Origin: JAUYIV01 sp040882645
Lineage (GTDB): Bacteria; Actinomycetota; Acidimicrobiia; Spongiisociales; UBA11373
DNA length: 64,000 bases
NCBI GenBank assembly: GCA_040882645.1
Contig: JBBEAX010000085.1
Coordinates: 186,001 to 250,000, forward strand
Direction of reading: 5' to 3'
Made by a program: the position numbers and the translations under genes. The notes under the pieces are model-generated. The model saw only the letters and a list, made by a program, of their open reading frames with translations. It was not told the origin of the DNA and did no database searches. Shown here in pieces: positions 1-9,229 of this stretch (its first letter is position 1; every line of letters begins with the position of its first letter).

Positions 1-892
1 TGGCGAGCGATCCTGCCAGCCCGGTCTCCTCACCGAGAATTGCGAAGACGAAGTCGGTGTGTGCATTGGGCAGGAACGACCATCGCGCCCGGCTCGCCCC
101 GAGGCCGACTCCCCACAAGCCTCCGGTTCCCAACGCCACCAGCCCCTGTACCGCCTGATAAGAGGTGCCAAGAGGGTCACTCTGGAGATCGAGGAATGCG
201 GTCACCCTCGCCCACCTATAGGGCGAACTCATCGCCAGGGCGAAGGCGGTGCCGCCCGCGGCGATGCCCGTGCCGATCACATGCCGCATGGGCACGGCAC
301 TAGCCCAAAGCACCGCAAACGCCCCGGCAGCGACGAGCAGGGTGGTCCCGAGATCGGGCTGGAGCATCACCAGCCCGCCGACCAGACCGACGGTGGCGGC
401 AACGGGCCCGAAGAAGTCACGGTATCGCCTCATCGACAGCTCACGACGGCTGACGACCGTGGCGAGCATCACGACGGTGGCCAGCTTGGCGATCTCGGAG
501 GGCTGTATCGATACCGGTCCAACTATCAGCCAGCGGATCGCCCCGTTCACCCGGGTGCCCACGAACAAGACCGCGACGAGCAAGCCGAGGGTCGTCACGA
601 ACATCGGAAGCGCAAGCTTCTTCCACCACCGCAACGGGATGAATGCGGCCACGACCATTGCCACTACCCCGACCACCAGCCAGGCGATCTGACGCTTGAA
701 GAAGAAGAGCCCGTCGCCGGTCTCACGCAGGCCGACGACCGACGACGCCGACAGGATCGCCCCGAGGCCGATGATAACGAGCAATACCACCGGCACCAGC
801 AGGAACATCATCGTGCGCGACACCCCCCGCTCGACGGCGCGAATGGTCCGTAAGGCGGCCCGGGCGCTCGGCATCGAAACGACGTTCGCCAT
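1..892 (-). CDS. ftsW: Lipid II flippase/glycan polymerase FtsW, SEDS family (3' end outside window)
   Basis: SEDS-family septal peptidoglycan glycosyltransferase of the inner membrane that works with FtsI. 297 codons are visible from ATG at 892, with no stop before the left edge. Translating the minus strand gives repeated hydrophobic segments and SEDS hallmarks: RVNGAIRWL, QPSEIAKLA, QPDLGTT and, near the end, FLPNAHTDFVFAILGEE. The start lies 1 nt after the murD stop (894-896), so it is translated with the dcw operon. FtsW rather than RodA is inferred from the location next to murD and downstream of ftsI. The last transmembrane part is missing only because the window ends. Confidence 0.93.
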   Translation of the reverse strand, partial: MANVVSMPSARAALRTIRAVERGVSRTMMFLLVPVVLLVIIGLGAILSASSVVGLRETGDGLFFFKRQIAWLVVGVVAMVVAAFIPLRWWKKLALPMFVTTLGLLVAVLFVGTRVNGAIRWLIVGPVSIQPSEIAKLATVVMLATVVSRRELSMRRYRDFFGPVAATVGLVGGLVMLQPDLGTTLLVAAGAFAVLWASAVPMRHVIGTGIAAGGTAFALAMSSPYRWARVTAFLDLQSDPLGTSYQAVQGLVALGTGGLWGVGLGASRARWSFLPNAHTDFVFAILGEETGLAGSLA

Positions 893-893
893 A

Positions 894-2174
894 TCAGGCC
901 TGCTTTCTCGCCAGGACGGCTGCGGCGAAGCGCTCGCCGCGGTCGGAGTAGGAACGGAACATGTCGAATGAGGCGCATCCGGGGGCGAGCAGCACGGTGT
1001 CCCCAGGCCGGCTGGCGTCATCTGCCGCAGCCACCGCCTCCTCCAGGGTGGCGACGATGGTCACCGGGCCCGCGGTGGCGGCCAACTCGGCGGCGGCCTC
1101 ACCGATGGCAAACACCCGGCGGACATTCGGCTCGAGCGGAAGTCCTCCTACGTCGAGGCCCTTGTTCCGGCCCCCGGCGATCAGGACGACCGGGCCGTGA
1201 TCCCGGATCGCGGCGAGCGCTGCATGGGGGTTGGTCGCCTTCGAGTCGTCGACCCAGGCGACGCCGCTCCAGGTGCCGATCAACTGCCGGCGGTGAGGCC
1301 CGGGAGTGAACTCGGCGACAGCCGAAAGAACCCCGCCGGGCGTGGCCCCCACGTGAAGGGCAGCCTGCGCCGCCGCCGCAACATCGACCAGCATCACCGG
1401 ATCCCGCCGGGGGATCTGCTCGAGCGGGATCTCGAGGCCGGCGACGACCAGCGCGCCGCCTTCGGGTCCCCAGCCCCCTTCGGGACGGGAGCGTCCGCTT
1501 ACCGGCACCCGTTGCGACCGCGCACCGGTGACCAAAGTCGAAGCGCCCTCGTCGTCAGCGTCGTAGATGACGACATCGTCGGGGGTCTGCCGCTCGAGGA
1601 TCCGCGCCTTGGCCGCGGCGTAGGCCTTGAAGGACCCGTGCCAATCGAGATGGTCGGGGGCCACATTGAGCAGCACCGCCGCGTCGGCGTGAAACGTATC
1701 GACGAACCTGAGCTGAAAGGAAGACGCCTCGACCACCACGACATCCCAGTCGTGGCCCACGGCGCCGCAGAGCGGATCGCCGATGTTGCCGGCGGCAGCG
1801 GCATCGAGGCCCGACGACCGCAGCATCCGGGCCGCGAGCTCGGTGACCGTGGTCTTGCCATTCGTGGCCGTTACGGCCACCACCGGGCAGCGGAGGTGTC
1901 GGAATCCGAGTTCCAGCTCGCTCCAGATCGGTACGCCGGATACCAGGGAATCCCGCACCGGCGCCGCATGTTCGGGAACGCCCGGGCTGGTGATCACGAG
2001 GTCGATGCCGTCGAGCAGCGACGGCATCCACGGACCACCGTGCGCTTCGTCGGCGTCGACTCCCTCGACCGCGACCGGGTCGGCGTCGTACACGATCACT
2101 TTGTCACCGAGGGAACGGAGCAAGGAGGCGGCAGCCCTGCCGCTTACTGCCGCTCCAATTACAAGGGCGGTCAT
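894..2174 (-). CDS. murD: UDP-N-acetylmuramoylalanine--D-glutamate ligase MurD
   Basis: Cytoplasmic ATP-dependent ligase adding D-Glu to UDP-MurNAc-L-Ala. 426 aa, a normal MurD length. The protein opens with a Rossmann-like MTALVIGAAVSG segment, followed by the Mur-ligase P-loop TATNGKTT near residue 108, then typical central (NVAPDHLDWHGS) and C-terminal (WVDDSKATNPHA) motifs. A longer upstream reading is possible, but the ATG at 2174 overlaps the mraY stop as ATGA, which fits translational coupling, and the protein from there starts exactly at the family's first beta strand. It sits between mraY and ftsW in the dcw operon. Confidence 0.96.
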   Translation of the reverse strand: MTALVIGAAVSGRAAASLLRSLGDKVIVYDADPVAVEGVDADEAHGGPWMPSLLDGIDLVITSPGVPEHAAPVRDSLVSGVPIWSELELGFRHLRCPVVAVTATNGKTTVTELAARMLRSSGLDAAAAGNIGDPLCGAVGHDWDVVVVEASSFQLRFVDTFHADAAVLLNVAPDHLDWHGSFKAYAAAKARILERQTPDDVVIYDADDEGASTLVTGARSQRVPVSGRSRPEGGWGPEGGALVVAGLEIPLEQIPRRDPVMLVDVAAAAQAALHVGATPGGVLSAVAEFTPGPHRRQLIGTWSGVAWVDDSKATNPHAALAAIRDHGPVVLIAGGRNKGLDVGGLPLEPNVRRVFAIGEAAAELAATAGPVTIVATLEEAVAAADDASRPGDTVLLAPGCASFDMFRSYSDRGERFAAAVLARKQA

Positions 2175-3217
2175 CCGATACCCCCGGAAGCGAGGAAATC
2201 CCCATAGAAGAGGCCGAGGCCGAGGGCTACGAAAAGCGCGGCGAGGATCCAGAACCGGATGATGATCATGGTCTCCGGCCAACCCTTCAGCTCGAAATGG
2301 TGATGCAGGGGCGCCATCTTGAAGATCCGCCGCTTGAAGCCCCGGAAGGCCACCACCTGGAGGATCACCGACATCGTTTCCATCACATAGAGGCCGCCGA
2401 GAACGACGAGCAGCAGGTGGGTGTTGGTCAGCAACGCCATCGCCGCCATCGCTCCACCCAGAGCCTGGGAGCCGGTGTCACCCATGATGATTTTGGCCGG
2501 CGCGGCGTTCCACCACAGGAACCCGAGCACCGCCCCGGTGAGGGCGGCGGCGAGCAGCGCCAGCTCGAGTGTTCCCACGATCTCGTAGAACTCCGGGTGG
2601 CGGAACTGCCAGAACGAGATGATCACAAAGGCGCCGAAAACGAGTGCGCTGGAACCCGACGCGAGACCGTCGAGGCCGTCGGTGATGTTCACTGCGTTGG
2701 CAGCCGCCGTCAGCATGACCAGCACCCAGAGCACATACCACCATCCGAGGTCCACGCCGAACGGCCGTGTGAACGACATCTGGGTGGCGACTCCATAGTT
2801 GATGGCGCCCCACGCGAACAGACCGGCGATGGACAGCTGGCCGATGAACTTCCAGCGTTTGTTGAGGCCGAGGTTGCGCGCCCGGGTGACTTTCGACAGG
2901 TCGTCGAGGAAACCGATCAAACCCATGCCGAGGAAAGCCACCAGCACGAGCAGGCCGGGAACCTGGAACTCGCGCCAGGAGAGGCTCCAGGCCCCTTCCG
3001 GCGTCCGGGCGTCGACATGTCCCACCAGCCATCCGACGACCACCGCCAGGATCATGACCAGGCCACCCATGGTCGGCGTCCCCTGCTTGTGCTCGTGGGC
3101 GACTTCGACCTGTATGAACTGCCCGATGCCCCGTGTGCGGAAGAACCGTATGACGACCGGAGTGAGCAGGATGGTCACCAGGAACGCCACGGCGGCGGAA
3201 GCGAGCATGGCGATCAT
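2171..3217 (-). CDS. mraY: Phospho-N-acetylmuramoyl-pentapeptide transferase MraY
   Basis: Integral membrane enzyme that moves phospho-MurNAc-pentapeptide from UDP to undecaprenyl phosphate, forming lipid I. 348 aa with about ten hydrophobic segments. Family signatures are present: the FLDD acidic pair near residue 105, NITDGLDGLASG, IIMGDTGSQALGG, and the histidine cluster PLHHHFELKGW near the C terminus. The start ATG (3217) overlaps the murF stop by 4 nt and its stop overlaps the murD start, so three Mur genes are translationally coupled. It is canonical in length and motifs. Confidence 0.97.
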   Translation of the reverse strand: MIAMLASAAVAFLVTILLTPVVIRFFRTRGIGQFIQVEVAHEHKQGTPTMGGLVMILAVVVGWLVGHVDARTPEGAWSLSWREFQVPGLLVLVAFLGMGLIGFLDDLSKVTRARNLGLNKRWKFIGQLSIAGLFAWGAINYGVATQMSFTRPFGVDLGWWYVLWVLVMLTAAANAVNITDGLDGLASGSSALVFGAFVIISFWQFRHPEFYEIVGTLELALLAAALTGAVLGFLWWNAAPAKIIMGDTGSQALGGAMAAMALLTNTHLLLVVLGGLYVMETMSVILQVVAFRGFKRRIFKMAPLHHHFELKGWPETMIIIRFWILAALFVALGLGLFYGDFLASGGIG

Positions 3218-4548
3218 GCCGCACCCTCGATCGCTTCTGCCACCGCTTCGAGGCCGGCGGCGCGCGAACCTTTGACCAGCACGACATCCCCGGGGCGAAC
3301 GATCTCAGCCAGGGCGGAGGCAGCCTCAGCGGCGTCGCTGACGACCACGGAGGCGGCTCCCGCGCCGACCGCGATCCCGGGATCGTCTCCAACCACGATC
3401 ACGATCGCAAAACCCGACTCGATCGCCATTCGTCCGATGGCGCGGTGCAACTCGCCCTCCGCGGTTCCCAACTCGTGCATCTTGCCGAGAACGGCGATTC
3501 GGCGACCTGGCATCGCCGCGACAGTGGCGAATGCCGCCCGCATCGAGTCCGGGTTGGCGTTGTAGGCGTCGTTGACGAGCACGATCGCTCCATCCGCCAC
3601 CGCGACATCTCGCACCTCCATACGCCACGGAGCGGTCGTGGCGAGCGCCACCCGGCCGGCCGCCTCGTCGAAATCTCGGCCCAGCGCCACCGCGGCTGCG
3701 ATGGCGGCAGCGGCGTTGACCGGCTGGTGGCTGCCCGGCTGCGCCAGGGAAATCGTCCTGGCGGATCCCAGGTAGGTGATGCGGAACGAGGCGCGGCCCC
3801 GCGCGTCGAACGAGACGTCGGACACCTCGACGTCCGCACCGGACTCCTCTTCCCCGAAGGTGATCATCGCGCCGTTCCGCCGGCTGGTCAGCCGGGGGTC
3901 ACCAGCGGGCAGTACGGCCACGCCGTCAGGTCCCAAAGCATCGACCAGTTCCCACTTCGCCTCCAGCACCGAGGCAACGTCGCCGAACATCTCGAGGTGG
4001 GCCGGCCCGATGTTGGTCACCACCGCCACATCGGGTCGCACCACCGCGGCCAGGGCGGAAATGTGCCCCGCGCCACGGCTCCCCACTTCCACCACGACCG
4101 CCGATGCGTCGTCGGGAGCGCCGAGCACCGTGAGCGGCACCCCCACCTCGTTGTTGAAGGAGCGCGGCGCAGAGTGGGTGCCCGCGCCGAGGGCTGCAGC
4201 AGTCATGTCCTTGGTGGTCGTCTTGCCTGAGCTCCCGGTGATGGCAACGAAGGGCGCGATGATCTCTGATCGGCGCCGCTCGCCGAGACGGGCGAGCGCA
4301 CCCAGCGTGTCGTCGACTTCGACCCCGAAAGCGCCCGCAGGCAGTCGCGACCGTTCGACCAACACCGCGGCGCCGTGCGCGGCGGCATCAGCGGCGAAGT
4401 CGTTCCCGTCGAAGCGTTCGCCGCGCACCGCCACGAAGAGGGATCCAGGAACGGCCTCGCGCGAATCGATCACCACTCGATCGACGATGGCGGCCCCGGT
4501 GGCGTGCCCGCCGGTGGCGGAGGCGATGGTGGCGAGATCCCACTTCAT
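3214..4548 (-). CDS. murF: UDP-N-acetylmuramoyl-tripeptide--D-alanyl-D-alanine ligase MurF
   Basis: Adds D-Ala-D-Ala to the UDP-MurNAc-tripeptide, the last cytoplasmic step of the precursor. 444 aa. The N-terminal MurF/MurE-type domain contains DSREAVPGSLFVAVRGERFDG (shown in part), the P-loop is ITGSSGKTTTKDM near residue 105, and the ligase domain includes VNDAYNANPDSMRAA, a MurF hallmark. Start and stop both overlap neighbours by 4 nt (murE upstream, mraY downstream). Nothing is unusual. Confidence 0.96.
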   Translation of the reverse strand: MKWDLATIASATGGHATGAAIVDRVVIDSREAVPGSLFVAVRGERFDGNDFAADAAAHGAAVLVERSRLPAGAFGVEVDDTLGALARLGERRRSEIIAPFVAITGSSGKTTTKDMTAAALGAGTHSAPRSFNNEVGVPLTVLGAPDDASAVVVEVGSRGAGHISALAAVVRPDVAVVTNIGPAHLEMFGDVASVLEAKWELVDALGPDGVAVLPAGDPRLTSRRNGAMITFGEEESGADVEVSDVSFDARGRASFRITYLGSARTISLAQPGSHQPVNAAAAIAAAVALGRDFDEAAGRVALATTAPWRMEVRDVAVADGAIVLVNDAYNANPDSMRAAFATVAAMPGRRIAVLGKMHELGTAEGELHRAIGRMAIESGFAIVIVVGDDPGIAVGAGAASVVVSDAAEAASALAEIVRPGDVVLVKGSRAAGLEAVAEAIEGAA

Positions 4549-6026
4549 CGGGAGATCGCCTCCTCCCTGACGACCAGCCGGTCGTCGAAGGGAACAACCG
4601 TCGCTCCGAAGTCTTGCCCGGACTCGTGACCCTTGCCGAGAATCAACACCGCATCACCGGACCTCGCCTCGCCGAGGGCCACGCGGATCGCCTGTCGCCG
4701 GTCGATCTCCTCGATCACCCGACCAGGCCCATCGGCGCCCGCGGCCACCGCCGCGAGGATGGCCGCCGGGTCCTCTCGCCGCGGGTTGTCGGACGTGAGC
4801 ACCGCGATGTCGGCGTTCGACGCGGCGCGGCCCATCAGCGGTCGCTTCTCCCTGTCGCGATCCCCACCGGCACCCACGACCGCGATCACGCGACCGTGAT
4901 CGCCGACGATGTCGCGGGCGGCCGCCACCGCCGCAGCGATTCCGTCGGGAGTGTGGGCGTAGTCCACCACGACGGTGAAGTCGGCCCCGGTGGGAACCAG
5001 TTCGAACCGGCCGGGCACCTGCGCAACGGCGGCGATACCGGCGACGATGTCGGCCCAGCCGATCCCGAGGGTCTCGGCGCACCCCATGGCGACAAGGGCA
5101 TTGGCGACATTGAAGCGACCGGCGAGCGGAAGGGTCACCGCGGCATCCCCCGCCCGGCCCCGAGCCACAAAGCGCGAACCCTCGAACCCGAGCACGACAT
5201 CGTGGGCCGTGACGTCTGCCGGCTGGTTCACCCCGACCCGCGTCATGGGGATCGACAGAGTGCGAGCGAGGCGTTCCCCCCAGGGATCGTCCACCCACAC
5301 CACTGCGGAATCGGCTTGCTCGAAAATGGAGGCCTTGGCGAGGAAGTAAGACTCCATGTCACCGTGGAAGTCGAGGTGATCTCGTGACAGGTTGGTAAAC
5401 GCGGCGACGGCGAACCTCGCTCCAGACACCCGTCCCAGGGTGAGTGCATGTGAGGACACCTCGACGGCGGCGAGATCGACTCCCGCCTCCACCATGCGAG
5501 CGAGCAGCCTCTGAAAGTCGGGGGCCTCGGGCGTGGTCCTCGACACCTGCACCCCTTCTCCGAGGATCCGGGCGCCGACTGTCCCGACAATCGCCGCGGG
5601 GATCTTCGCGGCAGCCGCGATCGATTCGAGCAGATGAGTGACCGTTGTCTTGCCGTTCGTGCCGGTGACGCCAACAAGCCGGAGCCGGGTCGACGGCATT
5701 CCATGGGCCTGGGCAGAGAGAACACCAAGGACCGCCCTGGTATCGGGCACCACGATTGCCGAGACCCCGGCGGCATATCGATCGTTCTCGACACACACGG
5801 CCGAAGAGCCCGCCGCGGTGGCGGCGTCGACAAAGTTGTGCCCGTCAACAGAGAACCCCCTGACCGCCACGAACAGGACCCCGGGTCCGGCCTCGTGCGA
5901 ATCGTGGGTGACATCCGTGATGGCGACCGAGCCATCGCCGACCACCGAGCCCCCGACCGCATCGGCCAGCTGGCGCAGTGTCCGGGCCTTTCGAGGCGAG
6001 CTTGGCTCACGCTTCGGCTCACGCAT
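4545..6026 (-). CDS. murE: UDP-MurNAc-L-Ala-D-Glu--meso-DAP ligase MurE
   Basis: Adds the third amino acid of the stem peptide. 493 aa, with P-loop GVTGTNGKTTVTHLL near residue 120 and VDYAHTPDG further on. The substrate loop reads DNPRRE (about residue 410). DNPR is the established signature of meso-diaminopimelate-specific MurE, whereas lysine enzymes have a different loop. The cell wall is therefore predicted to carry meso-DAP, as in most Actinobacteria. Its start overlaps the end of ftsI by 8 nt without a clear Shine-Dalgarno. The first residues carry a small REPKREP repeat and may be trimmed if a later start is used. Confidence 0.95.
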   Translation of the reverse strand: MREPKREPSSPRKARTLRQLADAVGGSVVGDGSVAITDVTHDSHEAGPGVLFVAVRGFSVDGHNFVDAATAAGSSAVCVENDRYAAGVSAIVVPDTRAVLGVLSAQAHGMPSTRLRLVGVTGTNGKTTVTHLLESIAAAAKIPAAIVGTVGARILGEGVQVSRTTPEAPDFQRLLARMVEAGVDLAAVEVSSHALTLGRVSGARFAVAAFTNLSRDHLDFHGDMESYFLAKASIFEQADSAVVWVDDPWGERLARTLSIPMTRVGVNQPADVTAHDVVLGFEGSRFVARGRAGDAAVTLPLAGRFNVANALVAMGCAETLGIGWADIVAGIAAVAQVPGRFELVPTGADFTVVVDYAHTPDGIAAAVAAARDIVGDHGRVIAVVGAGGDRDREKRPLMGRAASNADIAVLTSDNPRREDPAAILAAVAAGADGPGRVIEEIDRRQAIRVALGEARSGDAVLILGKGHESGQDFGATVVPFDDRLVVREEAISR

Positions 6027-7716
6027 CGGGGGGCACCCCGAGCTGGTTCAAGGCGGCGAGCATCACTTCGGAAAAGATCGGAGCGGCGCCGCGGCCACCG
6101 CTGGCATCTTCGACTGGACCGTCGAGCACCACCACGACAACGACGCGGGGAGCGTCGATAGGTGCCATTCCGATGAAGCTCGCCACGACCTCTTCCTCGC
6201 TGTACGACTGTGCCTCCGAGAGGTACTTCTCCGTCGTGCCGGTCTTCCCGCCCACACGGTATCCCGGTACCGCAGCGAGCGAACCGGTCCCCTCCTCGAC
6301 GACGGCCTGGAGCATCGCCCGCACCTGGCGCGCGGTGCGGGGGGAGATGACCTGGCGCTCGATGGCATCGACGGCCTGCCGGATGCCGGAACCATCGACG
6401 ATCTCACTCACGAGGTGCGGCTGCACCCACACCCCGTCGTTGGCGATGGTGGCGTAGACCATGGCCATCTGCAGCGGGGTCACCGACACGTGGTACCCGA
6501 TCGAGGTGCCGGCGAGACAGGTGGTGAGGCACCACTCCTCCGCCGGGCGGAGCACTCCGGACGCCTCTCCTGGGAAGTCGATACCGGTGCGGGCGCCCTG
6601 CCCGAACTGCTGCATGATCGCGTGCAGTTGGCTCGCCCCAATCAGGTCGCCAAGAAGGATCGTCCCCAGGTTCGACGAGTGCGTCACGATCTCGGTGACG
6701 GTGAGCCTCGAGGGGTGCACCGTGAAGTCTTCGAAGACCGTGTCCTGAATCTCGATCTTCTCTGGTATGTCGAAGCGGGTCCCGGGGAGCACCAGGCCCG
6801 ATTCGAGAGCTCCCGATACGGTGACAGCCTTCTGCGTCGACCCGGGCTCGAAGACATCGGTGACCGCCCGGTTGCGGATCGCATCCCGGGGCACCTCGGC
6901 ACGCGCATTCGGGTCGTAGCTCGGCAGATTCACCATGGCGAGCACCTCGCCGTTCGTCGGATCGATCACCACGATCGAGCCCGAGGTGGCACCTGTGCGC
7001 TCCATCCCACGAGCGAGTGCCCTTTCGGCCGCGTACTGGATCTCGACTTTGATCGTGGTCACCAGGTCGCTCCCCTGCACCGCGGGCTCCACCTGGTACT
7101 CGCCCTGGGGGATCACCAGCCCGGCGGGATCGCGCTCGACCAGCAGCTCTCCGGGGATACCGGTGAGCGCTTCGTCGTATTGGAGTTCGAGGCCTTCGAG
7201 CCCGACATTGTCCGCCGAACGCACGAATCCCACCACGTGGACCGCGAGTCCATCGGTCGGATACACCCGCTTCGGTTCCGTGAGGAAGTAGACACCGGGA
7301 ATGTCAGCCTCCCGAATCGGCTCGACGTCCTCGGGATCCATCTGGCGGGCGAGATAGACGAAGGCAGTACCGGCGGTGAGGTCCTTGGCGAGCTCGCGGA
7401 CGTTGCGGTCGAGGAGCGGAGCCAGTTGGAGGGCGGCGGCTTCAGGGTCGGCCATCTCACGCGGGTTGGCGTACACGCTCACCGAGTCGATGGTGACCGC
7501 GAGTTCCCGCCCGTCGCGGTCGAAAATAGTTCCACGGTCGGCCGGAAGCGTCTGCAGCTGCAGGCGTTGGTCGAGTCCGCGGGCGGCAAACTCGTCGGCC
7601 TGGGCGCCCTGGACGACGGTGAGCCGATAACCGACGATCGTCCACGCCAGCACGAGCAAGGCTCCGACCGTGGCCAGTCGGCGATTGCTCATGGCGCGGC
7701 GCGGCCGCTGGTCCAT
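6019..7716 (-). CDS. ftsI: Septal penicillin-binding protein FtsI (class B PBP)
   Basis: Monofunctional D,D-transpeptidase that cross-links septal peptidoglycan with FtsW. 565 aa. It has a short cytoplasmic N terminus, one membrane anchor (about 13-33), a dimerisation domain, then the transpeptidase with SxxK as STQK (Ser293, Lys296), SxN as SSN (347-349) and KTGT (491-494). All three active-site motifs are intact. ATG at 7716 is preceded by GAGGAGG at good spacing. Unlike its neighbours it is separated from ftsL by 88 bp that hold two hairpins. No PASTA domain is visible. Confidence 0.95.
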   Translation of the reverse strand: MDQRPRRAMSNRRLATVGALLVLAWTIVGYRLTVVQGAQADEFAARGLDQRLQLQTLPADRGTIFDRDGRELAVTIDSVSVYANPREMADPEAAALQLAPLLDRNVRELAKDLTAGTAFVYLARQMDPEDVEPIREADIPGVYFLTEPKRVYPTDGLAVHVVGFVRSADNVGLEGLELQYDEALTGIPGELLVERDPAGLVIPQGEYQVEPAVQGSDLVTTIKVEIQYAAERALARGMERTGATSGSIVVIDPTNGEVLAMVNLPSYDPNARAEVPRDAIRNRAVTDVFEPGSTQKAVTVSGALESGLVLPGTRFDIPEKIEIQDTVFEDFTVHPSRLTVTEIVTHSSNLGTILLGDLIGASQLHAIMQQFGQGARTGIDFPGEASGVLRPAEEWCLTTCLAGTSIGYHVSVTPLQMAMVYATIANDGVWVQPHLVSEIVDGSGIRQAVDAIERQVISPRTARQVRAMLQAVVEEGTGSLAAVPGYRVGGKTGTTEKYLSEAQSYSEEEVVASFIGMAPIDAPRVVVVVVLDGPVEDASGGRGAAPIFSEVMLAALNQLGVPPDA

Positions 7717-7734
7717 CGGTCCTCCTCGTTTCCC

Positions 7735-7785
7735 CGGCCTTGCGGCCGCCCGCCTCTCCGGCAGGACGGGGTCTTCGCCCTGCCG
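7735..7785 (-). other. Two hairpins in the ftsL-ftsI spacer
   Basis: On the transcribed strand a 7-bp stem CGGCAGG/CCTGCCG (7759-7765 with 7779-7785) is followed by a 5-bp stem CGGCC/GGCCG closing a GCAA tetraloop (7735-7748), just before the ftsI Shine-Dalgarno. This is the only spacer over 10 bp between rsmH and ftsW. It could be an RNA processing or attenuation site, which is inference. Confidence 0.4.
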
Positions 7786-7804
7786 CTCCGAGCCGAACCC
7801 CCGC

Positions 7805-8224
7805 TCAGGGCTCGGCGCTGGCGCTCAGCAGCGCCTTCAGGTCGATCCAACGATCCTCGATGCCCGGCCCGGGGCCGCCCAGGCCGGGCACCTCAATCGT
7901 GAAGATCCGATCGGGGTACACCATCCCCATCTCGGCGGCGATCGTCGCAATCCGCTCGGCCGACTGCAGATCCGTCACCTGAAGCCGCAGCTCCCAGTAA
8001 CGCGCCTCTTCGACGGCGATGCGGACCTCGTAGTCCTCCAGGACAAACGCGGCGCGGTCGAGCGCGATGCGCGACGAGACCAACAGCAGGAACATCGCCG
8101 ACAACGCAATCGCCAGCCCGATCCAGCCCCCGATCCGCCGACGGCGGGTCGCCGGCCCGATGACGACGTGAAAGCCGCGGGTGCGAGGGAGGGGAAATCC
8201 GGAGGGGGCCGAGCGGGAGACCAT
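7805..8224 (-). CDS. ftsL: FtsL-like divisome membrane protein
   Basis: Small bitopic septum protein, 139 aa, in the usual place between rsmH and ftsI. It has a basic cytoplasmic N terminus, one transmembrane helix (about 33-53), then a heptad-like helical stretch (about 55-95) and a short tail with GMVYPD, as in FtsL/DivIC-type proteins where this segment follows the coiled coil. FtsL sequences are poorly conserved, so the name rests on topology plus position. Its ATG (8222-8224) overlaps the rsmH stop by one base (TGATG), suggesting coupling. Confidence 0.75.
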   Translation of the reverse strand: MVSRSAPSGFPLPRTRGFHVVIGPATRRRRIGGWIGLAIALSAMFLLLVSSRIALDRAAFVLEDYEVRIAVEEARYWELRLQVTDLQSAERIATIAAEMGMVYPDRIFTIEVPGLGGPGPGIEDRWIDLKALLSASAEP

Positions 8225-9129
8225 CAGATCCGCTCCGCGACCCGGAGCCGCGCACTGCGTGCTCGGGGATTGGCCGTGATCTCTACCTCGGCGGGAAGTT
8301 CGGGACGGCGAGTCAGAATCCGCAACTCAGCGATCTGGTCGCAGACGCACACCGGAAACTCCGGAGGACAGACACAATCACGCGCGCCGGCAACGAAACG
8401 CAACTTGACGATGCGATCCTCGAGCGACTGGTAGGAGATCACGATGATCCGTCCTCCAGGTCGCAGCAGCCGCAGGGCGAGGTCCAGACCATCGGCAAGT
8501 GCCTCCAGCTCGTCATTGACTGCGATGCGGATCGCCTGAAAAGTTCGGCGGGCAGGATGGGGCCGATCGCGGGGCCCAGGCGGCACGGCCCCGGCGACCA
8601 CGTCGGCGAGATGCGCCGTGTCGCGGATCGGCCGATTGCGGACGATCGCCCTGACGATGCGTTTGGCGAAGCGTTCTTCGCCGAACTGGCGAAGGATCCG
8701 GACCAATTCGGCTTCTTCCCAGCGGTTGACGACGTCGTCGGCACTCCGTGGGGCGTCCGGGCCCATCCGCATGTCGAGAGGGCCAGACCGTTGATAGGAG
8801 AACCCTCGCTCCCCCACGTCGAGCTGATGCGAGGAGACCCCGAGGTCGAAGACGGCTGCAGCGAGCTCATCGATGCCCTCCAGGTCCAGCGGCCGATCCA
8901 GCGAACGGAAGTCGGCGAGATGGAACGAAAGGCGGGGATGAGGCTGGGTCGGGCGCGCTGCCGGGTCGCGATCGAGCGCGATCACCCGTGACGCCGGCAG
9001 CGCCTCGAGGATCGCCGCCGAATGCCCTCCGCCGCCGTAGGTCGTGTCGAGGATCACTCCCCCGTCGAGCGGTCGCAGCCAATGGACGACCCGATCGACC
9101 AGAACCGGAATGTGATAGGCGCGGTCCAC
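8224..9129 (-). CDS. rsmH: 16S rRNA (cytosine1402-N4)-methyltransferase RsmH
   Basis: SAM-dependent methyltransferase of the ribosomal P-site cytosine 1402, encoded second in most dcw clusters. 301 aa. It starts with HIPVLVDRVV, then the SAM-binding DTTYGGGGHS near residue 30 and FDLGVSSHQLD. Near the C terminus is the CVCPPEFPVCVC cysteine stretch seen in many RsmH proteins, ending in NPRARSARLRVAERI. The start is GTG at 9129 with GGAGGG 7 nt upstream. That Shine-Dalgarno is one arm of a 12-bp inverted repeat (separate feature). Confidence 0.95.
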   Translation of the reverse strand: MDRAYHIPVLVDRVVHWLRPLDGGVILDTTYGGGGHSAAILEALPASRVIALDRDPAARPTQPHPRLSFHLADFRSLDRPLDLEGIDELAAAVFDLGVSSHQLDVGERGFSYQRSGPLDMRMGPDAPRSADDVVNRWEEAELVRILRQFGEERFAKRIVRAIVRNRPIRDTAHLADVVAGAVPPGPRDRPHPARRTFQAIRIAVNDELEALADGLDLALRLLRPGGRIIVISYQSLEDRIVKLRFVAGARDCVCPPEFPVCVCDQIAELRILTRRPELPAEVEITANPRARSARLRVAERI

Positions 9130-9210
9130 GGTCAGCCCTCCAGAGCGCTGGCGTCAATATGGAAGCGGGCGGAGTAAGGGGCTTTCCACGTGACATCCGG
9201 AGGGCTGACC
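9130..9210 (-). promoter_or_regulatory. Inverted repeat covering the rsmH ribosome-binding site
   Basis: Perfect 12-bp complementary arms lie at 9199-9210 and 9130-9141 with a 57-nt loop. The 3' arm in the transcript reads GGAGGGCTGACC and is followed immediately by the GTG start of rsmH, so pairing would bury the Shine-Dalgarno. It begins 20 nt after the mraZ stop codon. A cis translational switch or an RNA-processing stem is inferred; the pairing itself is read directly. Confidence 0.6.
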
Positions 9211-9229
9211 CTGAGCCGTACCTCATCAT

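Noticed and set aside
2297..3565. Long open frame on the plus strand (422 codons) opposite mraY and murF
   Set aside because: Its translation is low in hydrophobic residues and rich in His, Arg, Glu and Pro, the usual mirror of a GC-rich coding strand; the minus strand carries clear MraY and MurF motifs.
5638..7902. 754-codon open frame opposite murE and ftsI
   Set aside because: Same mirror effect in high-GC DNA; no motif, and it spans several real genes and their spacers.
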